A stretch of DNA of 64,000 bases, taken from NCBI RefSeq assembly GCF_016466415.2, contig NZ_CP066771.1:1674001-1738000 (forward strand). The letters run 5' to 3'. The stretch is from Ralstonia pickettii. Lineage in GTDB: Bacteria > Pseudomonadota > Gammaproteobacteria > Burkholderiales > Burkholderiaceae. Of this stretch, positions 16,132-30,498 are shown piece after piece. Every line of letters starts with the position of its first letter. Position 1 is the stretch's first letter. A model generated the notes under the pieces. The model saw only the letters and a program-made list of their open reading frames with translations, made no database searches and was not told the DNA's origin. Both the position numbers and the translations under genes were made by a program.

Positions 16132-18147
16132 CTACAGCACTCCACGCAGGCGCGCCTGCCGACGTTGCGCCCAGGCCCAATATCCGTACCACGCCGCATT
16201 CCGGCTCCAGCGCCACGCCTTGCGCAGCGGCCGCTTCCAGTCATCCGCAATCCGCCCAAGCGGGCGTGCTGCCGTTGATCCGAGCTTGCGCACCACCGCT
16301 TCCGGCGTGGTGAACAGCCGGGTGCGCCAGTCCCAATAGATTGGGTAGCGCAGCAACGCACCGGCCACCAGCATGTCGAGCGTCAGCTTGCGCTGCCGCC
16401 ACGGCTGCTCCAGCGCATCTTGTGTCAGCCCCCAGCCAGCGTAGAACGGCAACCCATAGGTGAAGACGCGCTTGCCTCGCAGCAGAGCATCAAATCCAAC
16501 GAGCGATGACAGCACGTGCACCTCATCGGCGCAATCGACCAACGAGACCACGTCGGACTCGGCGTCGACAATGTCGGCCAATTCGTGGGCATGCACCAGC
16601 CCCTGCCGGTTACCGGACAACACATCTGGATGCGGCTTGTAGACGATGAAGCCATCTGGATTGCGCTTGCGCACCGCTTCGAGCAGCGCTTCAGCCGTGC
16701 CGAGTACCCCGGTGCCGTAGCGGATCGACGCATCGTCGGCCACCTGCCCCGCGACGAGGATGACCGTCTTGCCGGCCGGTGCGTTCCAGCCCGGCGCGCG
16801 CCGGCCGAGGTTGTACTTCGTGACGCCCAGGCGAGCTATCAACTCACGCAAAGCCGCCGCTCGAACAAGTTCCGCATCATCGAATTGCGCGCTGTTCAGG
16901 GTATGCGTCAGTTCGTTCGGGGTGCGCGCATCGAAATACAGCCCCTCCCGATCCAGCACCTGGCTGCACGGCGCATTCATGTCGGAGCCAAGTCCGTCGG
17001 AGTGGAAGAAACCATCTTCCATGCGCAACATGGGTGCACTCGCTGGAATGCCCTCCGTGCTCTTGCCCCCCCACAGCGCCACACGTTCCCCTTGCTCCAT
17101 CTTTTCTGACACGCGCGCCCAGCGCAATTTGCTCCCGCCAGCCGTCAGGAATGGCGTGGCGAAAAACCGCTTCCATAGCTGGAAACGCACCCCCGCCACT
17201 CGCTCGCAATCTGCATAGCGCGCACGCACCGTGCGCTGCAGCTCAATGCTGTCAAGCGAGCGTTCCAGCGTGCCAACACCATGGGTTTCGGGGTCAAGAT
17301 AGCGCGCGAGTCGCAGATAGACCGCGTCGAACAATGCGGCGAGTGTGGGGCGGTGGTGGCGGTCCGGCATCGGAAGATCATCCGTTGTCAGGCCCCAGCC
17401 CGCATAGTACGGGCGACCAAACACGTGCACCGGTATGCCAGCCAGCAGAGCCTGCATGCCTTCGGGCGCGCTCACCGTATATGTATGGTCAATATGTGAC
17501 AGCGTGGCGAAAAAACTGAAACCCGCGGCAATTCTGCGCGTGCCTGTAGGCAGCTCACCCGCACCGGACAGCCCGCCCGCAGCGCCACGGGCAGCGGGCC
17601 AGATCCAGATTTCTGCGCCGGGGTGCTCGCTCTGTGCCGCCGCCACCATGCGTATAAACGCGGCCTGCGTTGCGCCTCCACCGCATCGCTGATCAATCAG
17701 CAACACGCGCGGCTTACTACGCGGCTGCATTAACTCCGGTGGACAAACAGGCGTGGCATTGCGTGCAAGGTCCGCACGGGCGGCGACCATGCGCGCCATA
17801 AGGTCAGGCAGTTCCGGCGAGGTCCCCAGGCTATCGACGCTCGCAAGCAAGGCTTGTACAGCCTGTTCCATCGGATCTCCCGCGCGGCATGGCCCGGGCA
17901 GCACGAACCAAGACAGCATCGGCTCCCCGAGCTTGCATTCCGACCAGATCGGACCTGGAAGCAAAGTCGGTGTGGTCGAATCAATGCAGCGTTTGAGCCG
18001 GAGCACTGCCCGCCCCGCCCACCGCTCGCCCCATACACCACCGGCAACGCCCGCGATGGAGCCAAGCGTGCGCCAGCCCCGCGTCACGCCACGCAGGTAT
18101 GAGGCGACCTGAGGCACAGGCCCGGCAACCGCGCCCATGTCGCGCAT
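16132..18147 (-). CDS. kpsC: Capsule beta-Kdo linker transferase KpsC (WcbA-type)
   Basis: 671-residue cytosolic protein with two homologous halves, as in KpsC, the retaining dual-domain Kdo transferase (GT99/GT107 type) that extends the poly-Kdo linker on lyso-phosphatidylglycerol for ABC-transporter-dependent capsules. The duplicate signature is visible twice: FGRPYYAGWGLT near residue 250 and YGLPFYAGWGLT near residue 567, each following an ALL(A/R)G-(I/K)-x-V segment. Length is typical. Its ATG directly abuts the stop of the upstream glycosyltransferase (TAAATG), so the two are coupled. kpsS lies 17 kb away in the same locus. Confidence 0.92.
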   Translation of the reverse strand: MRDMGAVAGPVPQVASYLRGVTRGWRTLGSIAGVAGGVWGERWAGRAVLRLKRCIDSTTPTLLPGPIWSECKLGEPMLSWFVLPGPCRAGDPMEQAVQALLASVDSLGTSPELPDLMARMVAARADLARNATPVCPPELMQPRSKPRVLLIDQRCGGGATQAAFIRMVAAAQSEHPGAEIWIWPAARGAAGGLSGAGELPTGTRRIAAGFSFFATLSHIDHTYTVSAPEGMQALLAGIPVHVFGRPYYAGWGLTTDDLPMPDRHHRPTLAALFDAVYLRLARYLDPETHGVGTLERSLDSIELQRTVRARYADCERVAGVRFQLWKRFFATPFLTAGGSKLRWARVSEKMEQGERVALWGGKSTEGIPASAPMLRMEDGFFHSDGLGSDMNAPCSQVLDREGLYFDARTPNELTHTLNSAQFDDAELVRAAALRELIARLGVTKYNLGRRAPGWNAPAGKTVILVAGQVADDASIRYGTGVLGTAEALLEAVRKRNPDGFIVYKPHPDVLSGNRQGLVHAHELADIVDAESDVVSLVDCADEVHVLSSLVGFDALLRGKRVFTYGLPFYAGWGLTQDALEQPWRQRKLTLDMLVAGALLRYPIYWDWRTRLFTTPEAVVRKLGSTAARPLGRIADDWKRPLRKAWRWSRNAAWYGYWAWAQRRQARLRGVL

Positions 18148-19302
18148 TTACGCCAGTTCCTCGATAAATTGATCAACTACCTCGAAGTGCTGCTGCCATG
18201 TGGGCTCGCGGAACCCTTCAATGCGGATCAGTTGGCTCGCGCGCTGCACGCTATTCGTCGTGGAATATTCCAAAATACGCGCCATCCAGCCAGGGCCGTC
18301 AAGCGGATCGAGATAGTCCGGTATCTCGCCTGCGATCTCCCGGAACACGGGCAGATCACTGGCAATCACAGGCACCCGCATTGACAGTGCTTCGGCCAGC
18401 GGCATGCCGTAGCCTTCCACGAAAGATGGGAACAGCAGGGCCTGGGCGTGATGCAGATAGTTGTAGAGGCGCTGGTCGGAACAATTGGCCTCTTCTATGA
18501 CTTTGCCGCGCAGGGCCACACAGCGTTCCAGCATATCCACCACGTTTTCGCACTCCCACCCTCGCCGCCCGATGACAACCAACGTCGGGGCACGTTCACC
18601 CAGTTCCTCGACCATACGGCGCCAGACATGGAGCAAAAACCAGTGATTCTTGCGCGGCTCAATTGTGCCCAGCATGACGAAATACGGCTGCGCGAGCGGA
18701 CGCGCGTCCACGTTGGCAGCCGGCACGCCTGAAGCCAGACGCGCCACTACCGTCTTCGGCAACGGCCATCCGGCCCATCGCGCCTCTTCGATTAAGGAGT
18801 TGAGCGTAGCTTTGGAATTAGCGATAACACCGGACGCATGGCGAAGCGCCACACGCATCCGCTCCCGATGGAGCTCACGCACTCCGGGGCGACAATATTC
18901 AGCGTGTGTGAGCGGAATCAAATCGTGCAGCATGAAAACCGTACGGATATTCCGGCTCGCCAGTGATTGAAAATACCGGCCATATTCCAACCCGGAATGG
19001 CTGGTATGCAGCAGCACCCCCCGAGCAAATCGCTCACGCCGCAGGGCGCCGAGAATAGCACGCACCATCAGCCGCCGAGCATCCCTCCAACGGGTGGCGT
19101 CCTGATTTAGCAACAACTCAAATGCCTGCGCCGATTCCCGCTCCGGCAATACGACATAAAATCCGCGCTCGCTCAGTACGGCACGCGCGCGGGATGCATA
19201 GTGGCGGATGTAGGCAAGGCCAACGCGATCCACGCCAGTTGGCAGAGTCCGTTTGGCCAGCCTGTCCAGAAGCCGCGTGACGTCTAAGAATATCGGTAGC
19301 AC
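18148..19302 (-). CDS. GT4-type glycosyltransferase, capsule
   Basis: 384-residue GT-B glycosyltransferase. The N-terminal acceptor half includes VFMLHDLIPLTHAEYC; the donor half has FVMLGTIEPRKNH, VVIGRRGWECENV and the EGYGMPLAEALSMRVPVIAS motif with the two glutamates of family GT4. The open frame extends far upstream, opposite the OPX gene, so the real start is local: a GTG at 19300-19302 (VLPIFLDVTRLL) gives a sensible N-terminus, but no Shine-Dalgarno is visible and the start remains uncertain. It resembles the second domain of the double transferase at 23476. Confidence 0.82.
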   Translation of the reverse strand: MLPIFLDVTRLLDRLAKRTLPTGVDRVGLAYIRHYASRARAVLSERGFYVVLPERESAQAFELLLNQDATRWRDARRLMVRAILGALRRERFARGVLLHTSHSGLEYGRYFQSLASRNIRTVFMLHDLIPLTHAEYCRPGVRELHRERMRVALRHASGVIANSKATLNSLIEEARWAGWPLPKTVVARLASGVPAANVDARPLAQPYFVMLGTIEPRKNHWFLLHVWRRMVEELGERAPTLVVIGRRGWECENVVDMLERCVALRGKVIEEANCSDQRLYNYLHHAQALLFPSFVEGYGMPLAEALSMRVPVIASDLPVFREIAGEIPDYLDPLDGPGWMARILEYSTTNSVQRASQLIRIEGFREPTWQQHFEVVDQFIEELA

Positions 19303-19449
19303 AGCTTTATTACGAATGCATGAATTAGCGGGTGGAGAGTAAAAATATGCCAACGACTTTTGCGGGAAAATTGCCAAAGGGCTGCATATTCTAGCGACGG
19401 GCATGTGATACTTGCAAAGTTTTGCTTGACCTAAAGAACCTTCTCCAGA

Positions 19450-20616
19450 ATGCGCAGCCTGCCCGCCTTGCTTTCGGCAGTGTCGATTGTCGGCATTGCC
19501 AGCCTTACCGCCTGTTCGTCCGTCCCCTCTTCCGGCCCAACCCGATCGCAGGTAACCGACGCCACCACCGAAGCGTCCGTCAAAGCCGGAATCCAGATCG
19601 TAGATGTGACCGAAGCAGTGGCCCAGCGTCTTCTGGCCGAACGCCAGACCGCCGACTTTGCCCGGACTTTGGGGGGCGGGGCGCAATTCCAGCAGCAACT
19701 GGGCGTGGGCGACGTCATTGAAGTTTCCGTCTGGGAGGCCCCTCCGGCCACCCTGTTTGGCGCCACCGGCATGGACCCGCGTGTTGCGCCAAGCAACGCT
19801 CGCGTCTCTGTGCTCCCCGAACAAATGATCAGCGGCGACGGTTATATCAATGTCCCATTTGCCGGGCAGATCAAGGCCGCCGGGCGCACCACCACACAAC
19901 TGGAAAAGGACATTACCGCCGCCCTGAAGGGCAAGGCCAACCAGCCCCAGGTGCTGGTGCGGCTGTCCAAGAACGTTACCTCCTACGTGACCGTAGTGGG
20001 CGACGTTGCCACCAGCACCCGCATGCAACTGACGGCACGCGGTGAACGGCTGCTTGATGCCGTGGCCAGTGCCGGCGGCGTGCGCCAGCCGGTAGACAAG
20101 ATAACGATTCAAGTCACCCGCGGCAACGCGGCTCAAACCCTGCCGCTGCAAACCATCATTCGCGACCCGCGCCAGAATGTGCCGCTGCGTGCTGGTGACG
20201 TCGTAACCGCGCTATTCCAGCCCCTCAGCTTTACTGCGCTGGGTGCCACCGGCAAAAACCAGGAAATCAATTTCGAAGCGCAAGGCATTACGCTGGCCCA
20301 GGCCATTGCCCGTGCCGGCGGCCTGGAAGACTCTCGCGCCGATGCGCGGGGCGTGTTCATTTTCCGCTTTGAAGATGCCAACGCCCTGCCCTGGCCGCGC
20401 CAGCCGGTGCGCACCACACAGAACGGCAAGGTGCCGGTGGTCTACCGTTTGAACCTAAAGGACCCCGGCAGCTTTTTTGTAGCGCAGACGTTTGTGATGG
20501 ATAACAAGGATTTACTGTACGTGTCGAATGCACCGATTGCTGAGCTGCAGAAGTTCTTGAATGTAGTGTTTTCCGTGGCTTATCCGGTGGTGACTACGGT
20601 GAATACGTTCAAGTAA
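19450..20616 (+). CDS. Outer-membrane polysaccharide export (OPX) lipoprotein, CtrA/BexD/KpsD type
   Basis: 388-residue lipoprotein: signal peptide ending LTAC (Cys22 the lipidation site), then the polysaccharide export domain (LGVGDVIEVSVWEAP..., residues 85-190) and two SLBB-type beta-grasp repeats (TSYVTVVGDV near residue 177 and a more C-terminal LGATGKNQEINFEAQGITLAQAIARAGG). It forms the outer-membrane exit channel and docks with the KpsE-type inner-membrane protein (33337-34554). It is divergent from the kpsC/manC unit, with a 147-bp shared control region. It is shorter than E. coli KpsD and closer in size to CtrA/BexD. Confidence 0.9.
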   Translation: MRSLPALLSAVSIVGIASLTACSSVPSSGPTRSQVTDATTEASVKAGIQIVDVTEAVAQRLLAERQTADFARTLGGGAQFQQQLGVGDVIEVSVWEAPPATLFGATGMDPRVAPSNARVSVLPEQMISGDGYINVPFAGQIKAAGRTTTQLEKDITAALKGKANQPQVLVRLSKNVTSYVTVVGDVATSTRMQLTARGERLLDAVASAGGVRQPVDKITIQVTRGNAAQTLPLQTIIRDPRQNVPLRAGDVVTALFQPLSFTALGATGKNQEINFEAQGITLAQAIARAGGLEDSRADARGVFIFRFEDANALPWPRQPVRTTQNGKVPVVYRLNLKDPGSFFVAQTFVMDNKDLLYVSNAPIAELQKFLNVVFSVAYPVVTTVNTFK

Positions 20617-20824
20617 TTCTGTTTGCTTCGGTAGCCAGTCTAAATGGGGGCTGACTATACCGTGCCTCAGCTCTCGAGCGCTTGCCCGGGCGGGTACCGC
20701 CCTGCAATTGCTCAGCATTTTGGGAATTTGGTCTACCAAGACAACTGGTTTGATGACAGTTCCGGCCGCGGCACCTCAGTGGACGTCGGACGTGACGGCA
20801 TGAGTGCTGCCCGGATGTAATAGC

Positions 20825-23475
20825 ATGAGTATTATTTCTTACGCCCAGAACTTTGAAGACGTCATGCTATGGCGTGCCTTGGGGCACGTAGCAGAAGGCT
20901 TCTATATCGATGTGGGCGCCCAGCACCCCACTATCGATTCCGTCAGTAAAGCGTTTTACGAGCATGGCTGGCGCGGCATTCATGTGGAACCCACCAGCAC
21001 CTATGCCACCTTGCTGAGACAGGATCGCCCGGACGAAACCGTTCTGCAGGCCGCCCTGACCCACACCCATGGCACGCTGACGTTTTACGAAATCCCCGAA
21101 ACCGGCCTGTCTACGGCGGATGCCACCATTGCCGAGCGCCACAAGCAGCAGGGCTTCCAAACCCGTGAAACCACAGTTCCCTGCCTCACCCTGGCCGATG
21201 TGTTTGAACATGCCGGCTCACGCGACATCCACTGGCTCAAGATTGATGTCGAAGGATTCGAACGGCAGGTGCTGGAAGGCTGGGGGCAGTCACTAGCCCG
21301 GCCATGGATAGTCATAGTGGAAAGTACGCTTCCGCTAACAACTATCGAATCCCACTCACATTGGGAACCGCTACTGCTTGGCCGCGACTACGAACACGCC
21401 TATTTCGACGGACTTAACCGCTACTACGTCTCTACCGGCCATCCCGAACTGCGCGAAGCGTTCCGCGCAGGGCCGAATGTGTTCGATGGCTTTGCGCTAA
21501 ACGGCACTGCCAGCGCCCCTTTTTGCCACCTGGTGCAGGCACACCATAAAACACAAGTTGACTGCGCGCAGGCGGAGCTGGCCCAGGCAAAACACACTGC
21601 CCAGCAAGAAATCACGCGCCTAACCGACGCATTGGCTACGCAACGGGAGCTTCACACCAAACAAGAGCAGGCCCTGGGGGAACAGTTACGAGCATCGAAC
21701 GATGCCGTGCACCAGCTCGAGTCCACGCTGGTTGATCAGGGCCGCGCCAATGTCGAGAAAGAACAATCGCTGATGCGCGACCATGCTAATCGGGTCGAAT
21801 CTCTGCTCCAGCAACTCCAAGCCAGCGAGACGGAGCTTCGTCAGTTAATGCAGGAAGGGGCTGCGCGCGAAAGAGAGCTAACACGGCAGGCTGCCCAAAT
21901 CCGTGAGGAAGTGGACGAGCTGCTGCGCACCTTGGTACAGCGGGAAAAAGAGTTCTCCCAAGAACTCATGCAAACCCGCCAACATGGCGAACAAGCCCTG
22001 GCTGACCAGTTTTACGCGAGCCAAGCCGAGCTGCGACGGCTGGCCCAGGAGGGAATCGAACGGGAACAAGTACTGACCCAGCACAACCTCCAGGTTCGGC
22101 AGCAGATGGAAGCCCTACTGCGCTCAGTAGCGCAGCGGGAAAGCGACTTTGCCAGAGAACTGCTACAAACCCGGCGCGAGGCCGAGCAGATCACTGCCGA
22201 ACAAGCCCGCGTCCACGCGGAGCTAGAGCGGACTCTGCGTCACGAAGGGGCCGAGCGCGAACACGCGTTGACCGAGCAAATCGGCCAACTTCGACTGGAA
22301 GTTAAAGAACTGCTCCATTCGTTGGCGCAACGGGAAAGCGAATTTTCCCGAGAACTTCAGCAGGTTCACCGCGACGCCCAGCAAGCCGTCGGCGAACAAG
22401 CCCGAGTGCATGCCGAGCGCGACCAGGCATTGGTTCAACAACTTCTGACCGCACACGCAGAATTGCGTAGCGCCGAAGCGCGCGGCCGTGATCGAGAACG
22501 ACAGCTTGACCAGGAAATTTCCAGCACGCAGGCAAAGCTTATCCAACTGACGCAGGCCCATGCGACACTCGAGGCGCAGCTCAGAGAGCAAATGGCGGCA
22601 GCACAACATACAACCTTGGCGCTTAAGGCATCGTTAGATGCGATTCACACCTCTTTCGCATGGCGTCTCACGGCACCAGTGCGCTGGATTGGCTCCCTGT
22701 TGTTCACCCCTTTGCCACTGCCGCGAACTCAGGCGGCGCCGATATTTTCATCTGCTGCAGCTCAGCCTCCCGCACCGGCATGTGCAGCACCAGCCCCAAC
22801 ATCTACTCTCACCCAGCAACGCCCGAGTGAGACCGGAATTTCTGCTTTAGCAATCAATACACCCATGAACTGCCCGTCAATAGCACACACGCTGGATGAA
22901 CTCCTGTCGTACCATGATCAGCAGTTCGTCCATTCTGCCTACCTGACAGTTCTGGGGCGTAACCCTGATCCTGACGGCTTCCGTTACTACTTGGCTCGTG
23001 TACGCCAAGGCGTCAGCAAGATCCAGATTCTTTCTCAGTTGCGATTCTCCCAAGAGGGCAAAGCACGCGGTTCGTCCCTTTCCGGCCTGGATGCAGCGGT
23101 GGCTTCCTATCGCTACCTCAAGCTTCCTCTGATCGGCTGGCTGCTAGGCCTTATGGTACGAGTGCAACACGCTGGCGCCACTCACCAGAAACTGAATGCG
23201 ATCGAAAACCAAATCTATGTTCTTGGCGACGAGAACCAGCGCCGATTTGCGCGATTAGAAAATGCTGTGACCGACCTGCACCACGCAGTCATGCAGCAAG
23301 CTCAAACCACCGTTACCGCTCAGGGTGGCGCGCCGAATCATAGTCGCGTTGCCTTAGCCAGCACCAGCTTCCGACCGCCCGAGCCCGAGGGGCTCAAGCA
23401 ACTCTCGCCACGTGCACGGGATATCTATTCCCAGCTCAAGCAAGCCGCTGCCACTCATGTCGAAGGAGTCGCATA

Positions 23476-23476
<1 letters not shown>
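20825..23476 (+). CDS. FkbM methyltransferase fused to a repeated coiled coil and a DUF4214-like domain
   Basis: 883-residue multidomain protein. Residues 1-215 are an FkbM-type SAM methyltransferase (FYIDVGAQHPT, IHVEP, WLKIDVEGFE). Residues about 240-610 are an almost uninterrupted, highly charged coiled coil with three in-register 65-residue repeats (359-423, 424-488, 489-553). Residues about 690-750 look like DUF4214 (YHDQQFVHSAYLTVLGRNPD). The start is the ATG at 20825 (MSIISYAQNFED); an upstream in-frame ATG at 20804 is less likely. It overlaps the next gene by one base (TAATG). Methyltransferase plus ruler-like coil recalls WbdD of E. coli O9a, though that protein also has a kinase domain and is not a homologue by eye. 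Confidence 0.82.
21899..22483 (+). repeat. Three tandem 195-bp repeats encoding 65-residue coiled-coil units
   Basis: Units at 21899-22093, 22094-22288 and 22289-22483, exactly 195 bp each with no indels between the first two. Each begins with a (V/L/I)Rx-E/Q-V/M-(D/E/K)xLL block, then AQRExxFxxELxQ and EQAxxxAEL. The third unit keeps the first about 50 residues. A partial, more diverged copy of the second half precedes unit 1. Exact unit length in phase with the frame suggests recent duplication and scope for length variation. Confidence 0.8.
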
Positions 23477-27619
<4,143 letters not shown>

Positions 27620-27622
27620 GAC

Positions 27623-28516
27623 ATGGCAAAGGTCCTGATTACCGGCGTTCGCGGCTTCACCGGGCAGCACTTGCTCAAGGAGTTGCTGAATGCCGGTCAC
27701 GAAGTCTGCGGCCTAGCACACACACCGGCGCCCGAGGCGTCGGTGCGTGTGCATGTGTGCGACCTGCTTGACCGCACGGCACTGACGGAGGTGCTCGCCC
27801 GAGAGCAGCCCGAGGCGGTGGTGCACCTCGCCGCCATTGCGTTTGTTGCCCATGGCGACGCCCGGGCAATCTACGAGACCAATGTGGTGGGCACCCGCAA
27901 TCTGCTGGATGCCATCCATACGTCGGGCTGTCGGCCAAAATCCGTACTGCTGGCCAGCAGCGCCAACATCTACGGCAATGCAGACCGCGAGGTGATTGAC
28001 GAGTCCACTCCCGCTGCGCCTGCCAATGACTACGCGGTCAGCAAGCTGGCCATGGAGTACATGGCCAGGCTGTGGGAAGACAAGCTGCCAATCACCATCG
28101 TGAGGCCGTTCAACTACACAGGTGTCGGACAGTCGCCCAACTTCCTGCTGCCGAAGATCGTCTCCCACTTCCGCGAGCGCAAGCCTGTCCTAGAACTGGG
28201 GAATCTGCACGTCGTCCGCGATTTCTCCGATGTGCGCAGCGTTGTGGCCGCCTATGGGCGCTTGCTCGACGAGCGATTCGCGGGCCAGACCTTCAATGTC
28301 TGTTCGGGTACTGGCTATGCGTTGAAGGATGTGCTGGCCATGATGAGCGATCTCGCCGGATACCAGCCGGAGATCAAGGTGAACATGGCCTTTGTACGCG
28401 CCAACGAAGTGCACACGCTGATCGGTAGCAACGCCAAGTTGCGTGAGGCCATTGGCGCGCAGCCCACCATTGCGTTGCGCGACACACTGCAGTGGATGCT
28501 GGAAGCCGAAGAATGA
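27623..28516 (+). CDS. rmd: GDP-4-keto-6-deoxy-D-mannose reductase (Rmd-like)
   Basis: 297-residue SDR: ITGVRGFTGQHLLKEL, LHLAAIAFVAHGD-type region, SSANIYGNAD, YAVSKLAMEYM (YxxxK) and VRPFNYTGVGQ. The family reduces the Gmd product to GDP-D-rhamnose; close relatives make GDP-6-deoxy-D-talose, and sequence alone does not separate the stereochemical outcomes. Position directly after gmd and a 4-bp ATGA overlap with the next glycosyltransferase argue for dedicated synthesis of one 6-deoxyhexose for this capsule. Confidence 0.85.
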   Translation: MAKVLITGVRGFTGQHLLKELLNAGHEVCGLAHTPAPEASVRVHVCDLLDRTALTEVLAREQPEAVVHLAAIAFVAHGDARAIYETNVVGTRNLLDAIHTSGCRPKSVLLASSANIYGNADREVIDESTPAAPANDYAVSKLAMEYMARLWEDKLPITIVRPFNYTGVGQSPNFLLPKIVSHFRERKPVLELGNLHVVRDFSDVRSVVAAYGRLLDERFAGQTFNVCSGTGYALKDVLAMMSDLAGYQPEIKVNMAFVRANEVHTLIGSNAKLREAIGAQPTIALRDTLQWMLEAEE

Positions 28517-29628
28517 AGCTGATCCTTGCGGTGGATGCGATCGTGCCACCATTGACGGGCATCGGTCGCTACACGTGGGAACTGGCCAGGCACTACACCC
28601 TGCCGCAAATCGGACTGGACCAGGCGCGCTTCTTCTTTGCCGGCCGCTGGGTGAAGGATCCTGCCTCGCTGCTACAGCCTGCCACAGCGCAGCCGCGTCG
28701 GCGCAAAGGCTTGCTGCCCCGCATGCCTGCCAGTTGGCGCCGCTGGAACATGCGGCGCCAAATGCGAAGCCATGTATTTCATTCGCCAAACTATTTCCTT
28801 CCCGATGCGGTGGATGGCGGCATCGTCACGGTGCACGACCTGTCCGTATTCAAGTACCCCGAGACCCATCCGGCGGAGCGCTTGCGGCATTTCGAGCAAG
28901 GCTTTGCTTCCACACTGAAGCGGGCTGCACATCTGATCACCGATTCCGAGGCGGTTCGTGCAGAGGTGGTGGAATACTTTGGCTGGCCGCGTGACAAGGT
29001 CACCGCAATCAGGCTTGGGGTGCCGACCGAATTCGGGCCGCGTCCGCACGCAGAACTGCGTGCGGCGCTAGAGCAGTATGGCTTGGCGCCGGGAGCCTAT
29101 GCGCTTTGCGTCTCAACACTTGAGCCGCGCAAGCGCGTCGACCGCCTGCTCACTGCCTACGGCACCCTGCCCTCGGCATTGCGCGAGAGCTGTCCGCTTG
29201 TGCTGGCAGGCAGCAAGGGCTGGCTGAGCGACGGTTTGCAGGAGCAGATTGTGCGCGGCCAGAGCGAGGGATGGCTGCACTACCTGGGCTTCGTGCCCGA
29301 GCCCGTCCTTCCCTTACTGTACGCTGGTGCGCGGGCCTTCCTGTACCCTTCGGTGTATGAAGGCTTCGGCCTTCCCGTATTGGAAGCCCTTGCCAGTGGC
29401 GTACCGACGCTGACGTCCGATTGCTCGTCGCTGCCGGAGGTCGCCGACGGCGCCGCTTGGTTGGTGCAGCCGGATGATCACGCCGCGCTGTATGAAGGGA
29501 TCGCCAAGGTCTTGTCCGACGAAGCATGGCGCGCGCAGGCAGTGGAACGCGGACTGCAAGTGGCCCAGCAGCACAGTTGGGCCCGCTGTGCGGCGGGTAC
29601 GCTGGAGGTGTGCCGGCAGTTCGCGTGA
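28513..29628 (+). CDS. GT4-type glycosyltransferase, capsule
   Basis: 371-residue GT-B enzyme starting MKLILAVDAIVPPLTGIGRY. It has the typical VHDLSVFKYPETHP acceptor-side segment, CVSTLEPRKRVDRLL, and YEGFGLPVLEALASGVPTLT with the GT4 glutamate pair near residue 285. It resembles D-rhamnosyl/mannosyl transferases of the WbpY/WbpZ style. Translational overlap with the rmd-like gene supports use of the GDP-6-deoxyhexose made just upstream; the linkage is unknown. Confidence 0.87.
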   Translation: MKLILAVDAIVPPLTGIGRYTWELARHYTLPQIGLDQARFFFAGRWVKDPASLLQPATAQPRRRKGLLPRMPASWRRWNMRRQMRSHVFHSPNYFLPDAVDGGIVTVHDLSVFKYPETHPAERLRHFEQGFASTLKRAAHLITDSEAVRAEVVEYFGWPRDKVTAIRLGVPTEFGPRPHAELRAALEQYGLAPGAYALCVSTLEPRKRVDRLLTAYGTLPSALRESCPLVLAGSKGWLSDGLQEQIVRGQSEGWLHYLGFVPEPVLPLLYAGARAFLYPSVYEGFGLPVLEALASGVPTLTSDCSSLPEVADGAAWLVQPDDHAALYEGIAKVLSDEAWRAQAVERGLQVAQQHSWARCAAGTLEVCRQFA

Positions 29629-29765
29629 TGGGTGGCGCGATGATGTACCGTGCGGGCGAGGTGTTATCGAACCGCCAGTGAAGTCCGTCTTATCTCATGC
29701 TCTTCGCCGAGCTCCTGCGTTTGCAGGGTCACACTGAGCCACTCAGCGAACGGAGCCGACTTTAT

Positions 29766-30368
29766 ATGATCAGTGATTTAGTTTCAGAAGATATCAGGGT
29801 TTCGATAGGTAAAGGCACCTATGCGTCCTCTCCGCCAATTATCCGCCCACATCATGCGAATAATCGAATAGTCATTGGCAACTATTGCTGCCTCGCGCAC
29901 GACGTGACTATTTTTGCCGGCGGCAACCATCCCATGGGCTATCTGACAATGCATCCTCTGAAGCTCTATTTGGGTAAGGGATCATTTGAGGACTGGTCCG
30001 CCGATTGTGGCGATGACGCTGAAACAACGACAATTGGGAACGATGTATGGATCGGTCATGGTGCAACAATTTTGTCCGGAGTTAAGATCGGAGATGGCGC
30101 AGTCATTGGGGCCCATACTGTTGTCGCGAGTGATGTGCCGCCTTACGCCATTGTTGCAGGCAACCCGGCAAAATTAATCAGAAAGCGCTTTAGCGAGCCG
30201 CAGATTGAACAACTATTGAAACTCGGTTGGTGGAATTGGCCACGAGAACACATTGAAGAAGCTGCAGAATATCTGTGTTCTGGCGATCTTGATGCACTCT
30301 TGGCCTTTGCAGGGGAAAAGCGAGGAGTATCAAGTCCTTGTTCATCCATACACCAGTCTGCAACCTGA
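29766..30368 (+). CDS. Left-handed beta-helix O-acetyltransferase (CatB/XAT type)
   Basis: 200-residue hexapeptide-repeat acyltransferase. Landmarks are [23 protein letters not shown] (catalytic His), [38 protein letters not shown] and [15 protein letters not shown], the xenobiotic acetyltransferase signature. It would O-acetylate a capsule sugar with acetyl-CoA. The ATG at 29766 has GGAG upstream; earlier codons of the open frame look non-coding. Base composition is clearly lower in GC than most neighbours, suggesting recent acquisition as a decoration gene. It converges with the glycosyltransferase at 30499. Confidence 0.85.
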   Translation: MISDLVSEDIRVSIGKGTYASSPPIIRPHHANNRIVIGNYCCLAHDVTIFAGGNHPMGYLTMHPLKLYLGKGSFEDWSADCGDDAETTTIGNDVWIGHGATILSGVKIGDGAVIGAHTVVASDVPPYAIVAGNPAKLIRKRFSEPQIEQLLKLGWWNWPREHIEEAAEYLCSGDLDALLAFAGEKRGVSSPCSSIHQSAT

Positions 30369-30498
30369 CATTCATGTGCACGTTGGCGGCGCAAACCTGA
30401 CCAACGACGGCGAGCTTGTGCAGTGATGCAATGCATGTCGCTGCAGCCGAGAGAGATACCGCTTTGGCCAAAACCAAGACCATGCGAGCTCAACTCGC

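Noticed and set aside
18148-20151. 667-residue minus-strand frame spanning the glycosyltransferase and the region opposite the OPX gene
   Set aside because: The first half is the antisense of the OPX lipoprotein gene; only the part from about 19302 downward looks like a real protein.
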